Of a DNA stretch of 64,000 nucleotides, positions 20,300-29,249 are shown in pieces (within the stretch, counting starts at the first letter, position 1; each line of letters starts with the position of its first letter). Made by a program: the position numbers and the translations under genes. The stretch is from an uncultured Eubacteriales bacterium (GTDB lineage: Bacteria > Bacillota > Clostridia > Oscillospirales > CAG-272): the NCBI GenBank assembly GCA_949747515.1, contig CATKFO010000058.1:1-64000 (forward strand). The letters are read 5' to 3'. A model generated the notes under the pieces. That model ran no database searches, was not told where the DNA came from, and saw only the letters and a program-made list of their open reading frames with translations.

Positions 20300-20375
20300 T
20301 CGTATTAAGGAAAAGTGTTTCCATCTTATCTGATTTGGGTCGTATAATCTATTTGACCAAAGAAAGGAAAATATC

Positions 20376-21899
20376 ATGGCAAAAAAATTATTTTGTCTGT
20401 TTTTGTGTTGCATAATGCTCGGTTCCGCGCTGATATCATGCGGCGACAAAACAGAAAACACAAAGGCTCCTTCGAAAAATCCGTCTACAAGCGGCGGCAG
20501 CGGGGAACCTTCAAGCTCAAATTCAACTCAGCTTACTGATGAAGAACTTGCGCTTGTAAACAACACGGTATCGTCTATACAGAAAGAACATCCGAACGGA
20601 TTTGAAGGAAAAGACTTCAACTTTGTCGGTAAGAGCGGGTCGTCTTTCCCCACTGAGGATAATATCACGGGTCAGGCTGAGAGCGACTCTGTATACAAAA
20701 GAAATATGGCTGTTCAGGACGCGCTCGATATTAAAATCGTTAACGTTGAAACAGAGAAGGGACCCGACGCAGCCCAAATGATTATGACGGACGTTCAAGC
20801 CGGACTTAACACATATCATTGCGTTTTCGGAAACATTTGGAGCACCGGTATACAGATGTTTAACGAGGGTTATTTGGAACCTATGAGCGAGTTTTCACAG
20901 ATAAATATTGAAAATCCTTGGTGGCTTTCAACTATGGAAGACTGTTACGCTATAGGAGATAAACTATTCCTTCTTTCAGGAGATATACTCCCCGATTTCT
21001 TTAATAATTCTTCCTGCGTGCTTTTCTCTAAAAAGTTAATGGAGGACTACGGCATTACCGACGATCTTTACTCTATTGTAAAGGATGGAGACTGGACTTT
21101 AGACAAACTTTTTGAAGTAGCTTCAAATATACCGGCCGGCGGCGGTTCTATGAGATACGGAAACTCGGACTATGGAGCGGGTCAAGCTATTTATTTTGGC
21201 GCGGGATTAACGATTACTAAATTTGACGCGGACCATATGCCTAGCGTAGATACCACGTTGTCAAAAGAATTAGTAGATCTTGCTGCGAAAGTATCTTCAC
21301 AAACGGGAGATGAATCAATCTCGTATAACACAGGATATGAAAAAGAAGAACTTCAGGCAAAGGAGATATTGGATCAGTTTGCGGACGATAAGGTGCTCTT
21401 CCTCTTTGCAACGGCGGCCGATATCGCAGAGCTCAGAAATGAAGACGTAAACGGATTCGGTATTCTTCCTATTCCGAAGGGAAGCGAAAGCCAGGAAACC
21501 TATGTTTCTCTTACCAACAGCGGGGACGCAGGGTCAATTTACATTCCCAGAAACGTAGAGGATAAGGATATGGTGGGCTCTATAATCGAGACGATGGGAG
21601 CGTACTCTTATCAATATATTCGTCCCGCGTTTTATGATCAGAGACTGAAATCAAAGAGCGTTTACGACCTTGAATCAAAGGATATGCTTGACATTATATA
21701 CGCTACTCAGGTGTATGATTTGTACGATCTTTACGGCGGCGGTTCATATGAAACAGGAAACGGCGAGCTTGCAAAACTTATCAATCAGTCGGTATACTTG
21801 AACGACGAAAATCTTTCAAGTAAGTATTCGTCTCTTACGCGCGTAACGCAGAATAAGATAAAAGCTATGATTCGGATTGCGAATAGCTTTGACAAGTAA
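20376..21899 (+). CDS. Extracellular solute-binding lipoprotein (paralogue 1)
   Basis: This 507-aa protein has a lipoprotein signal with Cys near residue 22 (LGSALISCGD), then a low-complexity Ser/Thr linker and a family 1-like solute-binding fold. The C-terminal signature, shared by many Clostridia solute-binding proteins, is RPAFYDQRLKSKSVYDLES, then DMLDIIYATQVYDLYDLYG. Its expected role is ligand capture for an ABC importer, probably carbohydrate, but no permease or ATPase gene is nearby. It is clearly homologous to the three minus-strand genes at 23.4-28.1 kb and similar in length. It is monocistronic with its own promoter and terminator. The start at 20376 has an AGAAAGGA ribosome-binding site. 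Confidence 0.88.
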   Translation: MAKKLFCLFLCCIMLGSALISCGDKTENTKAPSKNPSTSGGSGEPSSSNSTQLTDEELALVNNTVSSIQKEHPNGFEGKDFNFVGKSGSSFPTEDNITGQAESDSVYKRNMAVQDALDIKIVNVETEKGPDAAQMIMTDVQAGLNTYHCVFGNIWSTGIQMFNEGYLEPMSEFSQINIENPWWLSTMEDCYAIGDKLFLLSGDILPDFFNNSSCVLFSKKLMEDYGITDDLYSIVKDGDWTLDKLFEVASNIPAGGGSMRYGNSDYGAGQAIYFGAGLTITKFDADHMPSVDTTLSKELVDLAAKVSSQTGDESISYNTGYEKEELQAKEILDQFADDKVLFLFATAADIAELRNEDVNGFGILPIPKGSESQETYVSLTNSGDAGSIYIPRNVEDKDMVGSIIETMGAYSYQYIRPAFYDQRLKSKSVYDLESKDMLDIIYATQVYDLYDLYGGGSYETGNGELAKLINQSVYLNDENLSSKYSSLTRVTQNKIKAMIRIANSFDK

Positions 21900-21905
21900 A
21901 ATAAA

Positions 21906-21950
21906 ACGGCCTAAGGTTCATTAAATGAATCTTAGGCTATTTTATTTTTT
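21906..21950 (+). terminator. Terminator of solute-binding gene 1
   Basis: GCCTAAG...CTTAGGC with inner TTCATT/AATGAA pairing is followed by TATTTTATTTTTT, directly after the stop at 21899. Confidence 0.85.
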
Positions 21951-22004
21951 GCGGCGTGCGGCTCTGTAGAAACAAAAATTGTTTTATAATCCGAACCTTT
22001 TATA

Positions 22005-22640
22005 TGAGCTTTTTTCGAGAAAAAAGCTTAGCAAAAAAGCTATAGCGGCGGCAAAAGTTTCCGCGGGATTTCGTTGCCTTAGATTAAAAAAAAGCAATAC
22101 AAATCCCGCTTTGTTGGCTTCTTGAAACGAAGCTATCCTACAGATGTGCTTACGCTTCTCAAATTGAAGCGCTTGCGCCGCGCTATGTCGGATTCTTTTT
22201 GCTCCTGCCATGTGAAACAGGCGCGAGGTGTTATGCGGCGCATATGTTGAAACCCTTAGAGATGCGTCAATATATCGACGTTAAACTTATTCTCCACATC
22301 TAAAAAAGCGCGTTTTAAACGCCAGCATGCGCGGTTGCTTATTTAAACTAACTCCTCGCCCTTGGAATCCCGCGCGGCTCCCGCTAAACTCCCCACAGCT
22401 GAGCAAACTCTTCATTTTGACAGCTTCTCATACACCTGTTGAACTAAACTTCATTTCAATAAGAAAACGAAAGCGGTTTGTCTGCATATTTGCAGTCAAG
22501 CCGCGACGCTCCCTTGCGAAGAAAGCAATACTAGGATTTTCTTTGCCCTTTCAGGCCAACGGCATGAAAGGGTTAGTTCTTTTAAAAAAGAAAGTAAATC
22601 GTCTTTTCCGAAAGAAAGTATAAATTCCCCACAAGCTTTT
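22005..22640 (+). repeat. Dispersed repeat, copy A1 with spacer
   Basis: It starts with the AGCTTTTTT/AAAAAAGCT hairpin (22018-22028 arm), then CTATAGCGGCGGC. The core follows at 22121-22160 (GAAACGAAGCTATCCTACAG, then GTGCTTACGCTTCTC), with AAGCGCTTGCGCCGCGCTATG after it. A spacer of about 380 bp contains CCCTTTCAGGCC/GGCATGAAAGGG, which folds as a hairpin. The copy begins 55 bp after the gene terminator. Short open frames in it are not conserved in a single frame among copies. Confidence 0.75.
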
Positions 22641-23190
22641 TTTTGGAAAAAAGCTTATTACTTCATGCCGAAGACAAGAAGTGTGAAAAGCTATAGCGGC
22701 GGCATAAGTCCCGCGGAATTTTTGTTTCCTTTAGCTTCATTTGAAGTATCCTTAAATCCCGCTTCTTTGGCTTTTTGAAACGAAGCTTTCCTACAGATAT
22801 GCTTACGCTTCTCAAATTGAAGCGCTTGCGCCGCGCTATGTCGGCTTCTTTTTGCTCTCGCTGTGTGAAACAGGCGAGAGATGTTATGCAGGCGCACATA
22901 GTAAAATAATTGAGTTATCGCAAAAGATTTATCGAAACTCAACCGTAAACATATAATACAAATGCATTGCTCATGAAACCTAATTCGGCTGTAGCTTACT
23001 CCACTATGCTGATTTGATCGCCGTACATGTAGCTGGTGAAACATACTTCATTTCAATAAGCTGACGAAAGCGATTTTTTACAAATTGCAGAAAATCTTTG
23101 GCAAGAGAATTTTCCTAAGCTTTGTTTGATATTTAAGGCAAAGGCATGAAAGGGTTTGTTCTTTTACAAAAGAAAATGTGGAATAAATTC
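22636..23190 (+). repeat. Dispersed repeat, copy A2 with partial spacer
   Basis: This is a tandem second copy in the same orientation, its core 653 bp after that of A1. It has the hairpin AAGCTTTTTTTTGGAAAAAAGCTT (arms around 22638-22660). A second hairpin, ACTTC-TGCC/GGC-GAAGT type, lies at 22663-22685. The core is at 22773-22813 and the GTGTGAAACAGGCGAGAG end near 22860-22877. The following spacer is divergent but retains GGCATGAAAGGGTTTGTTC (23143-23161). Confidence 0.75.
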
Positions 23191-23304
23191 AAACCGCTTA
23201 CTAAAAATGAAAAGCTGATCTGAACCATACTCTCTCACGCCGTTTTAATGAAACGCGAATAGATACGGGACGGTATATAATATGCAAAGTAAAAGAGACA
23301 GATA

Positions 23305-23360
23305 AAGGATATGCTTAATCATAGGGTATAATATAAGATTAAGCATATCCTTCGATTTTT
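23305..23360. terminator. Bidirectional terminator with 16-bp perfect stem
   Basis: AAGGATATGCTTAATC (23305-23320) pairs exactly with GATTAAGCATATCCTT (23337-23352), with a T-tract on the plus strand and a weaker one on the minus strand. It ends the leftward solute-binding gene cluster. Confidence 0.85.
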
Positions 23361-23402
23361 TGATATATCTTGAAGTTTAAAACGTAAATCCAATAATTAT
23401 TT

Positions 23403-24926
23403 TTATTCGTCGTAAGCTTCGGCCGTCTTAATCATCGATTTAATTTTATTCTGAGTGACTTTAACAGTCGACGCGTATTTACTTGAAAGACCTTCCGTAG
23501 TAAGGAAAACAGCTTTGTTTATCATTTTATAAAGCTCTCCGTTTCCGGTTTCCCACGATCCGTCTCCGTATAGATCGTAAAGATCGTATGCCTGAGACGA
23601 ATAAATAATATCAAGCATTTCCTTTGATTCCATATCGTATACGCTTTTTGATCTTAGTCTCTGGTCATAAAACGCGGGGCGCACGTACATATAGGAGTAT
23701 GCCGCCATGGCTTCCGTAACAGTTCCAACCATATCTTTATCAGATACGCTTCTAGGAATATATATACAGTCGCTGAAGCAGTAAGAAATATAATTTTTTT
23801 GGTTTCTATCATTTTTTGGGGTGGGAAGTATACCAAATCCGTTTACGTCTGATTCTCTGAGAGATGAAACTCCATATGTACTGTCGAAGGAAAACAAAAA
23901 TCGATCCTCGCTGAACATATCCCTTAATTCCAGCTCTCCGATATCTCCTCCGTCATGATAAGTCCACATTGCGCAAAAGCTTTCGTTTCCAGTTTGCGCA
24001 GAAATTTTTACCGCTAAGTCTTCAATTTCTTTAGGAAGGGACTTTTCAATATACGGTATGTGATCGTTATCAAATTTCGTAATGGTTTGAGCTGATCCGA
24101 AAAGGAGAGATATTCCCGCGTTGTAATTTGGGTTTCCGTATCTTTTAATATCTCCTCCTGGAATAGCGGACGCAATTTCAAACATTTTGTCCGTCGTCCA
24201 TTCTCCGTTTTTTACTAAATCGTATAGATTCTCGGTAATACCGTAATCCTCCATAATTTTTTTAGAAAAAAGCACGCAGGAAGCCGTATCGAAAAATCCG
24301 GGGAGGATATCGCCGGATAGGAAGAATAGTTTATTTCCTATAGCATAATATTCTTCCATAGTGGATAGCCACCAAGAATTATCGGTATTTATTTGTGAAA
24401 AGTCGCTTATCGGAGCAAGATATGATTCTTTAAAAAGCGGCGCGCCGACGGTCACGTTTTCACCGAACGCAAGATGGTAGACGTTTAGTCCGGAATCCGC
24501 GTCCTGCTTAACCATCTGAGCGGTTACAGGACCCTTTTCGGTCAGGGTGTTGATTATTTTTACATCAAACGTATCTTCTACGGCGACGTTTCTCTTATAT
24601 ACCGCGTCGCTTTCCTCATTTCCGGTAATGGTTTCATCGGTTGGAAAAGCAGAGCTTCCGCTTCCGATAAATCCAAAATTTTTTCCGGAGTAACCGCCCG
24701 CCGAGTCTTTTTTTAGACTCTCTATACATTGATCGATAGAAGACAACTCTTCAGAAGATAATATGGTTTTATTGTTTTTATCTGAGTTATTATTATCTTC
24801 GTATAAAGAAGAGTCGCCTTGTTTATCGCTTATTTTATTTGAAGACGAACATGAGGAAAGCGTTGCTGATAAAGTAAAACCGGATAAAATTATGCAAATA
24901 ACCTTTATAAACAAATTATTTGTCAT
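23403..24926 (-). CDS. Extracellular solute-binding lipoprotein (paralogue 2)
   Basis: This 507-aa lipoprotein has a lipobox near residue 27 (LSATLSSCSSS), an Asn/Asp/Ser-rich linker and the same solute-binding fold as its neighbours, with DIIYSSQAYDLYDLYGDGSW near the C-terminus. It is the most divergent of the three minus-strand paralogues: its signal peptide differs entirely (MTNNLFIKVICIILSG against MAKRIFCLVLCCLTL). It is last in the run, starting 59 bp after the previous stop, and probably shares a transcript from the promoter at 28172-28201. The ligand is not known. ABC permeases are absent, so it presumably feeds a transporter encoded elsewhere or acts as a sensor. Confidence 0.86.
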   Translation of the reverse strand: MTNNLFIKVICIILSGFTLSATLSSCSSSNKISDKQGDSSLYEDNNNSDKNNKTILSSEELSSIDQCIESLKKDSAGGYSGKNFGFIGSGSSAFPTDETITGNEESDAVYKRNVAVEDTFDVKIINTLTEKGPVTAQMVKQDADSGLNVYHLAFGENVTVGAPLFKESYLAPISDFSQINTDNSWWLSTMEEYYAIGNKLFFLSGDILPGFFDTASCVLFSKKIMEDYGITENLYDLVKNGEWTTDKMFEIASAIPGGDIKRYGNPNYNAGISLLFGSAQTITKFDNDHIPYIEKSLPKEIEDLAVKISAQTGNESFCAMWTYHDGGDIGELELRDMFSEDRFLFSFDSTYGVSSLRESDVNGFGILPTPKNDRNQKNYISYCFSDCIYIPRSVSDKDMVGTVTEAMAAYSYMYVRPAFYDQRLRSKSVYDMESKEMLDIIYSSQAYDLYDLYGDGSWETGNGELYKMINKAVFLTTEGLSSKYASTVKVTQNKIKSMIKTAEAYDE

Positions 24927-24985
24927 ACGATTCCGTCCTTATGAATGGCATGTCAAAGACCGCAAGACTTTAAGTCGCGTCAAAA

Positions 24986-26497
24986 TTATTTGTCGTAAGC
25001 TTCGGCTATCTTAATCATCGACTTGATTTTATTTTGCGTCACTCTCGCCATGGAGGCGTATCCGCTTGATAATCCGTCGGTGGTCAGCAATACCGCTTTA
25101 TTCAGCATTTTATGCAAAGGACCGTTTCCGGCTTCCCACGACCCCTCGCCGTAAAGGTCGTACAGATCGTACACCTGAGTAGCGTATATAATGTCGAGCA
25201 TTTCTTTGGATTCCATATCGTAAACGCTCTTAGATTTTAGTCTAAGGTCGTAGAACGCGGGTCGTATATGCAAATACGAGTACGCTCCCATAGCTTCGAT
25301 AATAGTTCCGGCCATGTCTTTATCAGCGAGGTTTCTCGGAATGTACACGGAGCCGCAGCTGCCCGTAGTAGTTAAAGAAACATAGTTCTTTTGCTCCGAG
25401 CTGCCCTTTGGTATTGGGAGAATGCCGAAACTGTTAACGTCCAATTCGCGAAGGTCTGAAATTCCTCCGGTGCTGTCAAATGAGAATAGGATTTTATCGT
25501 CGGCAAACATCTGGCTGATTTCTTTTCCTCCTATTCCTTCAATATCAAATCCTATATTCTGGCAAAAGGTCCTGTCGCCTAACTGCGCTGAAACCTTAGT
25601 AGCCAAATCCATTACTTCACTGGACAAGGCTTTTTCAAGATAAGGTATGTGATCGGCGTCAAACTTTGTAATTGACTGTCCCGCCCCAAATAGAATGGCT
25701 ATTCCCGAATCTCCGTCGGGATTTCCGTATCTTTTTATTTCTCCGCCGGGAATCTTTGACGCGGACTCGAACATTTTGTCTATCGTCCAGTCTCCGTTTT
25801 TTACAATAGAGTAGAAATCGTCCTCAATTCCGTAATCCTCGGCAAGCTTCTTTGAGAATAGCACGCAGGATGAGTTGTCGAAGAAATTGGGCAGAATATC
25901 TCCTGAAAGGAAGAACAGTTTATCTCCTATAGCGTAGAATTCTTCCATAGAAGAGAGCCACCATGGGCTTTCGATATCGATTTTATCAACGTCGCTTATA
26001 GTTGAAAGATAAGATCCGCTGAATAGGGGAGCTCCTACTGTAAATATATTTCCGAATGCAAGATGATATGTGTTGAGTCCGGCGTCCGCGTCCGTCATGA
26101 CGGTTTGAGCCGTTATCGGGCCTTTTTCCGTTATATGATTCACAATTTTTACGTTGAACGCTTCTTCAACGGCCATATTTCTTTTGTATACCGCGTCGCT
26201 TTCATCGTTTCCCGTAAGGTTTTCTTCAGTGGGAAATGAATTGCTTTCTATTCCTATAAAATTAAATTCAGCGCCGTCGTAACCGTTTGGAACGTCTTTT
26301 TTTAGAAAGTCTATTTTTTCGTTAATAGTTCTGATTTCTTCATCTGTCAGAGTCGTTTTATCCGGCTTATTCACTTCGGTTTTTGGAGCGGATGTTGTCG
26401 GACTGTTTTTTGTGCTTTGATTCTTGCCTCCGCATGAAGCTAAAGAGGTCGCGAGAGTCAGGCAGCATAGAACAAGACAAAATATTCTTTTTGCCAT
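24986..26497 (-). CDS. Extracellular solute-binding lipoprotein (paralogue 3)
   Basis: This 503-aa lipoprotein has signal MAKRIFCLVLCCLTLATSLA, with lipobox LASC at about residue 21, followed by an unstructured linker (residues 25-55). It is very close to the upstream paralogue over the whole length, for example GDILPNFFDNSSCVLFSKKL and KSKSVYDMESKEMLDIIYAT. The ribosome-binding region (CGGAGAAAGGACCCGCGCC before ATG) is also nearly the same as for the gene at 28100, evidence of recent tandem duplication including the leader. It probably binds a carbohydrate-type ligand outside the cell. No permease is in the cluster. Confidence 0.87.
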   Translation of the reverse strand: MAKRIFCLVLCCLTLATSLASCGGKNQSTKNSPTTSAPKTEVNKPDKTTLTDEEIRTINEKIDFLKKDVPNGYDGAEFNFIGIESNSFPTEENLTGNDESDAVYKRNMAVEEAFNVKIVNHITEKGPITAQTVMTDADAGLNTYHLAFGNIFTVGAPLFSGSYLSTISDVDKIDIESPWWLSSMEEFYAIGDKLFFLSGDILPNFFDNSSCVLFSKKLAEDYGIEDDFYSIVKNGDWTIDKMFESASKIPGGEIKRYGNPDGDSGIAILFGAGQSITKFDADHIPYLEKALSSEVMDLATKVSAQLGDRTFCQNIGFDIEGIGGKEISQMFADDKILFSFDSTGGISDLRELDVNSFGILPIPKGSSEQKNYVSLTTTGSCGSVYIPRNLADKDMAGTIIEAMGAYSYLHIRPAFYDLRLKSKSVYDMESKEMLDIIYATQVYDLYDLYGEGSWEAGNGPLHKMLNKAVLLTTDGLSSGYASMARVTQNKIKSMIKIAEAYDK

Positions 26498-26582
26498 GGC
26501 GCGGGTCCTTTCTCCGTATATAACGGCGCGAAAATAATTTTATATAATAAAATTTGTAAGAAAATAAAGTTATTATAGTTCT

Positions 26583-28100
26583 TTATCTGTTTTCGTAAGC
26601 TTCGGCTTTTTTCAGCATAAATTTGACCTTATTTTGCGTTACCTTCGCCATAGAAGCATATCCGCTTGCCAGTCCGTCGGTTTTCAGGAAAACAGCCTCG
26701 TTCAGCATTTTAAACATAGGGCCGTTTCCACTTTCCCATGAGCCTTCTCCGTACAAATCGTAAAGATCGTATACCTGCGTGGAATAAATAATGTCGAGCA
26801 TTTCTTTAGATTCCATATCGTAAACGCTCTTTGATTTCAGTCTGAGATCGTAGAATGTAGGACGTATATATAAGTAAGAATACGCGCCCATAGCCTCCGT
26901 AATCGTTCCAACCATATCCTTATCGGGAATATTTCTCGTAATATATATTGATCCGCCGCCTCCGGTGCCGGTGTAGGAAATATAATTTTTCTGCTCGGCG
27001 CTTCCCTTCGGGATAGGAAGAATACCGAATCCATTAACGTCTAATTCGCGAAGCTCCGAAATTCCTTCCGCAGTATCGAAAGAAAACAGAATTTTGTCGT
27101 CCGCAAACATTTGTCTTATTTCTTTGCTTCCAATTTCCTCAATTTCAAAATTGGCGTTTTGGCAGAATTCTTCTCTTCCTGTCTGAGCGGAAACCTTAGT
27201 AGCCAAATCCATAATTTCGCTGGACAGAGCTTTTTCAAGATAAGGAATATGATCGGCGTCAAATTTTGTTATTGACTGACCTGATCCAAATAAAAGAGCT
27301 ATTCCTGCTTCGTCGGCGTCGGGATTTCCGTATCTTTTTATTTCTCCGCCGGGAACCTTGGACGCCGCTTCAAACATTTTGTCTATCGTCCAGTCTCCGC
27401 TTTTTACAATGGAGTAAAAATCGTCTGTTATTCCGTAGTCTTCCGCAATCTTTTTTGAGTAAAGAACGCAGGTTGAATTGCTAAAAAAGCTGGGCAAAAT
27501 ATCTCCGGATAGGAAAAACAGCTTATCTCCGATAGCGTAGAATTCTTCCATAGAAGAGAGCCACCAGGGACTTTCAATATCGATTTTGTCAACGTCGCCT
27601 ATGGTTGAAAGATAGGAACCGTTAAACAGAGGCGCGCCTACCGTAAAAATATTGCCGAATGCAAGATGATATGTGTTAAGTCCGGCGTCCGCGTCCGTCA
27701 TAACGGTTTGAGCTACAACCGGTCCTTTTTCCATTGAGTGATTGACGATTTTTACGTTGAACGCTTCTTCAACGGCCATATTTCTTTTATATACCGCGTC
27801 GCTTTCTTCGTTTCCGGTGATGTTCTCTTCAATTGGAAAAGAGTCGCTTTCTCTTCCAATGAAGTTAAAATCAACGCCGTCGTATCCGTTAGGAGCGTCC
27901 TTTTTCAAATAATCAATTTTTTCATTGATCGTTTTGATTTCATCGTCTGAAAGAGTCGTTTTGTCGTCCTTCTTTACCTGAGTTTGGGTCGACGAGGTCG
28001 ACGAGGTGTTCTTTTGTTTCTGATCGTTGCCGCCGCATGAAGCAAAAGATGTCGCAAGGGTAAGGCAGCATAGAACTAGGCAGAATATTCTTTTTGCCAT
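26583..28100 (-). CDS. Extracellular solute-binding lipoprotein (paralogue 4, first of cluster)
   Basis: This 505-aa lipoprotein has signal MAKRIFCLVLCCLTLATSFA with lipobox FASC (about residue 21), a Ser/Thr/Gln/Lys linker (SSTSSTQTQVKKDDK) and a family 1-like solute-binding fold. Near-identical segments with paralogue 3 include WWLSSMEEFYAIGDKLFFLS. It is first in the leftward run of three and has the promoter (28172-28201). Beyond the promoter lie inverted copies of the dispersed repeat matching those on the other side of the run. This suggests that the three-gene block could have been duplicated or inverted as a unit relative to the plus-strand paralogue at 20376. Confidence 0.87.
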   Translation of the reverse strand: MAKRIFCLVLCCLTLATSFASCGGNDQKQKNTSSTSSTQTQVKKDDKTTLSDDEIKTINEKIDYLKKDAPNGYDGVDFNFIGRESDSFPIEENITGNEESDAVYKRNMAVEEAFNVKIVNHSMEKGPVVAQTVMTDADAGLNTYHLAFGNIFTVGAPLFNGSYLSTIGDVDKIDIESPWWLSSMEEFYAIGDKLFFLSGDILPSFFSNSTCVLYSKKIAEDYGITDDFYSIVKSGDWTIDKMFEAASKVPGGEIKRYGNPDADEAGIALLFGSGQSITKFDADHIPYLEKALSSEIMDLATKVSAQTGREEFCQNANFEIEEIGSKEIRQMFADDKILFSFDTAEGISELRELDVNGFGILPIPKGSAEQKNYISYTGTGGGGSIYITRNIPDKDMVGTITEAMGAYSYLYIRPTFYDLRLKSKSVYDMESKEMLDIIYSTQVYDLYDLYGEGSWESGNGPMFKMLNEAVFLKTDGLASGYASMAKVTQNKVKFMLKKAEAYENR

Positions 28101-28171
28101 AACGTTGTCCCTTTCTCCGTATATTACGGTGCGGAAATATTTTGTTTATAATATGGATTTAACTATATTGG

Positions 28172-28201
28172 ATTATATCACAACACATATACGAATTTCA
28201 A
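28172..28201 (-). promoter_or_regulatory. Promoter of the three-gene solute-binding cluster
   Basis: On the minus strand TTGAAA (28196-28201), 18 bp, then TATAAT (28172-28177). It shares the TGTGA extension before the -10 with the promoter at 20270-20299. Confidence 0.6.
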
Positions 28202-28364
28202 CAAAAATGCAAAAATAATTTTTATTTTTTAGCGTTTATTTTTATTGAAGAATAATTTATGGAATTTGAATTTAATATTTTATGATTAGAACAACTTTTT
28301 ATGCTTTAATAGATTTAGCCACGGCATATTGGGAATATTCCAACAACGCGCATAAATCAATAAC

Positions 28365-28905
28365 TGGCTCCTGTTTCACACGGCGAGAGCAAAAAGAAGC
28401 CGACATAGCGCGGCGCAAGCTCTTCAATTTGAGAAGCGTAAGCATATCTGTAGGAAAGCTTCGTTTCAAGGGATGCCAAAGCGGGATTTGATACGCTTCA
28501 AATGAAGCTAAAGGCAACAAAAACCCACGGAGATTTTTGCCGCCGCTATAGGCTTTTCACACTTCTTGCCTTCGGCATGAAGTAGTAAACTTTTTTCCAG
28601 AAAAAAGCTTGTGGGGAATTTATGTTCTTTCTTTCGGGAAAGAAACGAATTACTTTTTTTAAAAGAACGAACCCTTTCATGCCGTTGGTCTGAAAGGGCA
28701 AAGAAAATCCTAGTATTGCTCGCTTCGCAAAAAATTACCGCAGCTTGCAGTCAAAATGGGGAGTTCGCTCAGCTTGTGAAGTTTAGCGGGGGACGTGCGG
28801 GGGTCCAAAAGCGGCGAGTTAGTTTTAACAGCAACCGTGCATGTTTGCGTTTAAAATGCGGCGTTGTTAAATGTGGGTCATAAGTTCAACGTCGATGCTT
28901 GCGTG
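28365..28905 (-). repeat. Dispersed repeat, copy B1 with spacer (inverted relative to A)
   Basis: This is the reverse complement of the unit at 22.6 kb. GTTTCACACGGCGAGAGC (28373-28390) leads to the core at 28431-28470 (GAGAAGCGTAAGCATATCTG, then TAGGAAAGCTTCG), GCCGCCGCTATAGG, the ACTTC-TGCC/GGCATGAAGT hairpin and TTTTTTCCAGAAAAAAGC. The CCCTTTCATGCC/TGAAAGGG hairpin lies at 28671-28700. The spacer to 28905 holds no gene. Confidence 0.75.
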
Positions 28906-29165
28906 TCGCTAAAGCTTTCAACTATGCGCCGCATAACACCTCTCGCCTGCTTTGCACGGGGGAGAGAAAAAGAATCCGGCATAGAGCGGCGCAAGCTCTT
29001 CAGTTTGAGAATCGTAAGCATATCTGTAGGAAAGCTTCGCTTCAAGGGATGCCGAAGCGGGGTTGAACGACGCTTCAAATGAAGCTAAAGGAAACAAAAA
29101 CCCGCGGGATATTTTGCCGCCGCTATAGGCTTTTTTGCTCAGCTTTTTTCTCGAAAAAAGCTTGC
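28906..29165 (-). repeat. Dispersed repeat, copy B2 (inverted relative to A)
   Basis: The core is at 29008-29047, 577 bp from that of B1 in the same orientation. It ends with the hairpin AGCTTTTTTCTCGAAAAAAGCT at about 29139-29161. This copy abuts the terminator of the ispH-S1 gene. Confidence 0.75.
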
Positions 29166-29210
29166 GAGAATACATACTTTCTTTCATGAAAGAAAAAACT
29201 TTCAGAAAAG

Positions 29211-29240
29211 AAAAAACCGCGCTAATTCACAGCGCGGCTT
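29211..29240 (-). terminator. Terminator of ispH-S1
   Basis: CCGCGCT/AGCGCGG arms (29217-29223 and 29231-29237) are followed on the minus strand by TTTTTTCTTTTC, just beyond the stop at 29250. Confidence 0.85.
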
Positions 29241-29249
29241 TAGAAAAAT

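Noticed and set aside
22663-23044. Short open frames containing KEADIARRKRFNLRSVSISV (and similar at 28282, 28864, 21984, 41858)
   Set aside because: They lie within the dispersed repeat. Different copies are open in different frames and strands, and the copy-to-copy similarity is at DNA level, so they are not supported as proteins.
28282-28491. 69-aa plus-strand frame near the solute-binding cluster
   Set aside because: It overlaps the repeat core and has no convincing ribosome-binding site; treated as a repeat shadow.
21984-29165. CRISPR array
   Set aside because: Repeats are long (about 250-600 bp), few and irregular, without spacers of uniform length or Cas genes.
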